The notes under the pieces are model-generated. The model worked only from the letters and a program-made list of their open reading frames with translations, was not told the origin of the DNA and did not search any database. The position numbers and the translations under genes were made by a program. A DNA stretch of 64,000 bases from an uncultured Stenotrophomonas sp. (GTDB taxonomy: Bacteria; Pseudomonadota; Gammaproteobacteria; Xanthomonadales; Xanthomonadaceae), in the NCBI GenBank assembly GCA_900078405.1, contig FLTS01000001.1, positions 1,636,626-1,700,625 of the forward strand, written 5' to 3'. Of this stretch, positions 58,897 to 64,000 are shown in pieces (within the stretch, counting starts at the first letter, position 1; each line of letters opens with the position of its first letter).

Positions 58897-59430
58897 TCAA
58901 CGATCGTCCAGTGCCAGCGAGGCCGGACGTTCCAGCCAGCCGCCAGCACCGTCCGGCACCAGTTCAATCAGCTCAATGCCGTCTTCACGCACGGCGGTGA
59001 CGCGACCATCGCTCTGCCCCAGGTATACCCCCGGGTGGACACGGTAGGTCACCTTGTCCGGCCCCATCACCAGCGCGACCATGCCTGCTCCCTTGCCGAT
59101 CGTCCCCACCATGTCCAGGCTGTCGAGCGGGAAGGCTTCCAGCGGTTCCTTGCGCCGGTTGGGATCCGGGCGCAGCCCGCCACCCCCATCCGGATTGACC
59201 CAGGCATCGCTGAACGGGTCACGCAACCCCTGCGCCGAATATTCGAACGTCTCGAACTGCTGCATCACCGGCAGCGGTTCCAGCGGCTCGGCCGGCCGCG
59301 CGCGCACGTCGGCCATCCACTTTTCCAGATTGGGAGCATCGCCCGGCGTGCTGGTGATGCCACGCGTGCAGCCGGTTGCCAGCAGCAGCAAGGCGACGAC
59401 GGCACCTGCATTGCGGAAGGAACATGTCAT
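58897..59430 (-). CDS. pilP: Type IV pilus assembly lipoprotein
   Basis: The 177-residue protein has a lipobox (LLLLATGCTRG), a flexible linker and the PilP beta-domain (LDSLDMVGTIGKGAGMVALV, YRVHPGVYLGQSDGRVTAV). It connects the PilNO inner-membrane dimer to PilQ. It overlaps pilO by four bases. Confidence 0.95.
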   Translation of the reverse strand: MTCSFRNAGAVVALLLLATGCTRGITSTPGDAPNLEKWMADVRARPAEPLEPLPVMQQFETFEYSAQGLRDPFSDAWVNPDGGGGLRPDPNRRKEPLEAFPLDSLDMVGTIGKGAGMVALVMGPDKVTYRVHPGVYLGQSDGRVTAVREDGIELIELVPDGAGGWLERPASLALDDR

Positions 59431-60098
59431 CGCTTGCCCCCCTTCTTCGCAGCATCTGCGGCAGCCTTCTCCTGCTCTTCCAGCTCGGTATCGTCCAGAT
59501 AGCGGTAGGTCTTGACCGTGCCGGACAGTTCCAGCGCACCACTGCGCGCGGAAATGCCGCCCTTTCCGCCCTTCGGCTTCAGGTTGATGTCATGCATGGT
59601 CAGGATCACCACCCGCGGCAACGAGGCCACACCGCTGACGAACGCACCGAACTGGTGATAACTGCCCACCAGGCGCAAGGCGATCGGCTTCTCGGCGTAG
59701 AACTCCTTGGGTACTTCCGCACCGGGCTGGAACAGCTCGTTGTTGAGGCCGCTGGACAGTGCGGTCTGCGACACGTCGATGATCAGGTCCGGCATCTCGG
59801 TCTTGCTGGGCAGCTGCCGCAGCATCTGCTGCAGCACCTGCTCCATCTGCGCCAGCTGCTGCTTCAACGGGTCCAGATTCACCGCGCGCTTCTGTTCCTT
59901 CTCGAACTCCTGGCGCAGGGCGACTTCGCGCTGCTCCAGTCCCTCCAGTTCCTCAGTCATGCCGCGCACGACGAGCAGGTAGGAAAGGACAACGATCAGC
60001 AGCGCCAGCAACACGCAGAACACCAGCTTTGCCTGCTTCGGCCAGTTGCCGATATTGTTGAGGTCCAGGTCCTTCAGGTTGGTTTTCTTCTGGCTCAC
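59427..60098 (-). CDS. pilO: Type IV pilus inner-membrane protein
   Basis: The 223-residue protein has a cytoplasmic N-terminus (LKDLDLNNIGNWPKQAKLVF), one transmembrane helix (VLLALLIVVLSYLLVVRG), a coiled coil (LEGLEQREVALRQEFEKEQK) and a ferredoxin-like periplasmic domain ending in a Lys-rich tail. It pairs with PilN and bridges to PilP. It overlaps pilN by four bases. Confidence 0.95.
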   Translation of the reverse strand: MSQKKTNLKDLDLNNIGNWPKQAKLVFCVLLALLIVVLSYLLVVRGMTEELEGLEQREVALRQEFEKEQKRAVNLDPLKQQLAQMEQVLQQMLRQLPSKTEMPDLIIDVSQTALSSGLNNELFQPGAEVPKEFYAEKPIALRLVGSYHQFGAFVSGVASLPRVVILTMHDINLKPKGGKGGISARSGALELSGTVKTYRYLDDTELEEQEKAAADAAKKGGKR

Positions 60099-60825
60099 GA
60101 GCGGGCCTCCTTCTGCGCTGCGGCGGCAGGCACAGTCGGTGCCTGCGGCTCACCCGCGGCCGGCGTGGCAGCAGCCGGCACTTCGGTTGCCGGCGCTGCG
60201 GCCGGTGCCGCTGCATCGGCGGATTCCGCCTCGACCTGCGCCGCGGCAAGCTGGTTCTCGCCCGGCGCCGGCAGCTTCACCCTCAGCACGAACACGTAGG
60301 GCAGCGACTTGATGTCCACTGCGCTGCCGGACGATTCCTGGGCCTTGGCCTCGATGACCGACAGCTCCGGGTTGCTCATCCAGCCCGAGCCTTCGAGGTT
60401 GCGCATGTAGGTACTGATCCGCGCGTTCGACTGGGTGCGTCCTTCCAGGGTCAGCAGGTCGCCTTCCTGCTTGAGCGAGGTCAGCACCACACCATCGGGA
60501 ATGGTGCGCACCAGCGAGTCGAACAGATGCACCATCTGCGAGCGCTTGCCCTGCAGTTCCTCGATCACCTTCTTGCGATCGAGCAGGCGCCGCTTCTGGA
60601 TATCCAGCCGGTCGATTTCCTTGTTCTGCTCCTTGACCTTGGCGATCTCGGCTTCGAGGTAACCGTTGCGTTCATTCTGGCCGCTGATCTGCTGGCTGTA
60701 GTAGAACCACAGCAGCAGCGACAGCACCACACCGGCCACCGCGGCCAGGCCGAGCATCGAATAGAACTCGCGCTGCCGCTGTTTGCGCCGCTCGGCGCGC
60801 CACGGCAATAGATTGATCCGTGCCA

Positions 60826-60826
<1 letters not shown>
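60095..60826 (-). CDS. pilN: Type IV pilus inner-membrane protein
   Basis: The 243-residue protein begins with MARINLLPWRAERRKQRQ, the conserved INLLPWR peptide that docks into PilM. A membrane helix (LAAVAGVVLSLLLWFYYSQQ), a coiled coil and a periplasmic domain follow. The C-terminal tail is unusually long and rich in Ala/Pro (about 50 residues). Confidence 0.95.
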
Positions 60827-62058
<1,232 letters not shown>

Positions 62059-62059
62059 C

Positions 62060-62065
62060 TATACT
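62060..62065 (+). promoter_or_regulatory. Candidate -10 element of mrcA
   Basis: TATACT lies 37 bases before ATG 62102 in an otherwise GC-rich gap, preceded by a locally AT-rich stretch. No clear -35 is visible. Confidence 0.4.
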
Positions 62066-62101
62066 CTGTGGCCACGAAATCCGCAATCTGGACCCCGCTT
62101 G

Positions 62102-64000
62102 ATGCCACGTTTCCGTCGCTGGCTGCGCTGGCTGCTGGCCCTTTCCGTCGCCTTGGCCCTGGTGGGCGCGATTGCCGCAGGCGCCCTTTATTACGTCGTC
62201 TCCTCGAAATTGCCGGACGTGCACGCGCTGCGCGGGGTCGAGCTGCAGGAACCGTTGTACGTCCACGCCAGCGACGGCCAGTTGATAGCCGTGTTCGGCG
62301 AGACCCGCCGCTACCCGGTGCAGATCAAGGACGTACCCGAGCGCCTGAAACAGGCGTTCCTGGCCACCGAGGACGCCAACTTCTACAAACATGGAGGCGT
62401 GGACTACAAGGGCATCAGCCGCGCCGTCTGGCTGCTGATCAAGACCCGCGGCAAGGAGCGCGTGGCTGGCGGCTCGACCATCACCCAGCAGTTGGCCAAG
62501 CAGTTTTTCCTCAGCTCCGAATACAGCTTCAAGCGCAAGTTCGCCGAGATCCTGCTGGCGCGCAAGATCGAGAGCGAGCTGAGCAAGGACGAGATCTTCG
62601 AGCTGTACCTGAACAAGAGTTTCTTCGGCAACCGCGCCTACGGCATCGGTGCCGCCGCCGAGTACTACTACGGCAAGAAGCTGGCCGAGCTGGACCTGGA
62701 CGAGATGGCCTCGCTGGCCGGCATCCCCAAGTTCCCGTCCAGCGGCAACCCGATCAGCAACCCCGAGCGCGCGCGCCAGCGCCGCGACAACTACGTGCTG
62801 CAGCGCATGGCCGAGCTGGACTTCGTCAGCCAGGCCGAAGCCGATGCCGCCAAGGCGGTGCCGATGCACGCCACGCCGCATGAGCCGCCGGTGGAGGTCC
62901 ACGCCCCGTACGTGGCCGAGATGGTGCGTCAGGAAATGATCGCCAGATACGGCGGCGACGTGCTCAACAAGGGTTATCACGTCACCACCACCATCGACGG
63001 GCAGATGCAGGATGCGGCCGCGGCCGCAGTGCATGCAGGCCTGATCCAGTACGACCACCGCCACGGCTGGCATGGCGCCGAGCAGCATTTCGACGTCGAC
63101 GCCGGCGACGATGCCGCGGCACTGGCGCGGCACATCGCCGGCATCCCGGCCCAGTCCGGCCTGCTGCCGGCCATCGTCTCCGCCGCCAATGCCGACGGCA
63201 GCCTTGCCGTGGTGCTGGCCGACCGCACCGAGCTGGTGCTGCCGGTGGCCTCCAGCCGCTGGACCTCGCGGGCGCCGGCCAAGCTGGCCGTGCGCGGCGA
63301 CCTGATCCGGGTGCGCGCCGGCGACAAGGAAGGCGAATGGCTGGTCGAGCAGATCCCGCGCGGACAGGCGGCACTGGTGTCGCTCGACGCCGACAGCGGC
63401 GCACTCCGCGCACTGGTTGGCGGCTTCAGCTTTGCCGGCAACAAGTTCAACCGCGCCACCCAGGCACGGCGCCAGCCCGGCTCCAGCTTCAAGCCGTTCC
63501 TGTACGCGGCCGCGTTCGACAAGGGCTTCAACCCGGCCTCGATCGTGCTCGACGCGCCGGTGGTGTTCCGCGATCGTCGCGGCAAGACCTGGCAGCCGCA
63601 GAACGACGGCGGCGGCTTCCGCGGCCCGATGCGCCTGCGCGAAGCACTGGTGCAGTCGCGCAATCTGGTGTCGGTACGCCTGCTGGACAGCATCGGCGTG
63701 GATTTCGCACGCAAGTACATCAGCGAATTCGGCTTCGAAGAGGCCGAACTGCCACCGAACCTGTCGATGTCGCTGGGTACCGCCTCGCTGACGCCGCTGT
63801 CGGTGGCGCGCGGCTATGCCGCCTTCGCCAACGGCGGCTCACGCGTGGATACCTGGGTGATCGACGAGGTCAAGGACCGCGACGGCATCGTGCTGTTCAA
63901 GGAAAATCCGGCACTGGCCTGCCGCGGCTGCGGCGGCGTCGCCCCGGGCGCCGCACCGACCAGCCAGGTGGTGGACGGCTTCAACTTCGGCTCCGCGGCC
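62102..64000 (+). CDS. mrcA: Penicillin-binding protein 1A, 3' end outside window
   Basis: The first 633 residues of a class A peptidoglycan synthase are visible. An N-terminal helix ([20 protein letters not shown]) anchors it in the inner membrane. The glycosyltransferase has the catalytic Glu (E90 in [13 protein letters not shown]) and [16 protein letters not shown]. The transpeptidase has the SxxK serine (S461 in PGSSFKPF) and SRN (S519); the KTG motif lies beyond the window. A PBP1A-type OB insert lies between the domains. The poor ribosome site before ATG 62102 leaves a small doubt about the start. Confidence 0.94.
   Translation, partial: MPRFRRWLRWLLALSVALALVGAIAAGALYYVVSSKLPDVHALRGVELQEPLYVHASDGQLIAVFGETRRYPVQIKDVPERLKQAFLATEDANFYKHGGVDYKGISRAVWLLIKTRGKERVAGGSTITQQLAKQFFLSSEYSFKRKFAEILLARKIESELSKDEIFELYLNKSFFGNRAYGIGAAAEYYYGKKLAELDLDEMASLAGIPKFPSSGNPISNPERARQRRDNYVLQRMAELDFVSQAEADAAKAVPMHATPHEPPVEVHAPYVAEMVRQEMIARYGGDVLNKGYHVTTTIDGQMQDAAAAAVHAGLIQYDHRHGWHGAEQHFDVDAGDDAAALARHIAGIPAQSGLLPAIVSAANADGSLAVVLADRTELVLPVASSRWTSRAPAKLAVRGDLIRVRAGDKEGEWLVEQIPRGQAALVSLDADSGALRALVGGFSFAGNKFNRATQARRQPGSSFKPFLYAAAFDKGFNPASIVLDAPVVFRDRRGKTWQPQNDGGGFRGPMRLREALVQSRNLVSVRLLDSIGVDFARKYISEFGFEEAELPPNLSMSLGTASLTPLSVARGYAAFANGGSRVDTWVIDEVKDRDGIVLFKENPALACRGCGGVAPGAAPTSQVVDGFNFGSAA

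Overview
The window is very GC-rich DNA from a gammaproteobacterial chromosome. It is most like a Xanthomonadaceae/Lysobacteraceae member close to Stenotrophomonas or Pseudoxanthomonas. The evidence is the GTAG-headed REP elements (218-289, 7618-7639), the fused cysNC, the pilMNOPQ operon divergent from mrcA, the moxR/Bat operon, and the DUF2339/DUF3999 pair. No tRNA, rRNA, CRISPR array, insertion sequence or prophage was seen. The content is mostly core metabolism and envelope biology.

Layout. 1-5.1 kb: a membrane-protein fragment, an FAH-family hydrolase, the MscL channel, a secreted M28 peptidase and glutamine-dependent NAD synthetase. 5.2-11.9 kb (minus): a SpoU/TrmH methyltransferase overlapping a sodium:alanine symporter, then an RND efflux permease with its lipoprotein adaptor. 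12.1-26.0 kb: an assimilatory sulfate reduction and cysteine block (cysD-cysNC divergent from cysJIH, then cysB divergent from cysGK), split by a copper-type TonB receptor and a DUF2946 protein. 26.3-39.4 kb: a macrodomain protein and a dispersed minus-strand glycolytic set (fba, pyk, HAD phosphatase, pgk, gapA), with a GNAT acetyltransferase, a DUF2339/DUF3999 pair and a PepSY iron-type operon between them. 39.7-46.3 kb: ompW behind a perfect FNR-type box, an S1/P1 nuclease, a BlaI/BlaR1-like system ending in TonB-type domains, and an amidinotransferase/ornithine cyclodeaminase/Lrp arginine group. 46.4-49.9 kb: transketolase and a dicarboxylate/amino-acid symporter. 50.0-56.9 kb: the tightly overlapped moxR-DUF58-DUF4381-batA-batBC-batD operon. 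57.0-64.0 kb: pilMNOPQ and divergent mrcA, which runs off the window.

The most unusual signal is a set of small structured insertions that break or remodel four otherwise ordinary genes. Three are fold-back insertions of 81-95 bp, each bounded by an 18-23 bp direct repeat of host-gene sequence and containing a 22-34 bp perfect inverted repeat. They lie in the copper receptor gene, the DUF3999 gene and gapA. In gapA the fold-back duplicates the active-site cysteine motif, and an imperfect 11-bp duplication near the 3' end shifts the frame. In cysNC a 7-bp tandem duplication shifts the frame. Removing each insertion on paper restores a complete reading frame, and for gapA the expected 333 residues. 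In gapA and the receptor, the inserted DNA read on the opposite strand encodes a paralogue-like version of the same motif. This points to template switching between paralogues, or to a chimeric assembly; the sequence alone cannot separate these.

Several intergenic repeat families also recur: REP pairs, 25-bp-arm hairpins, purine-rich GAGTGA-type long hairpins, and ATGCGGGGC palindromes.
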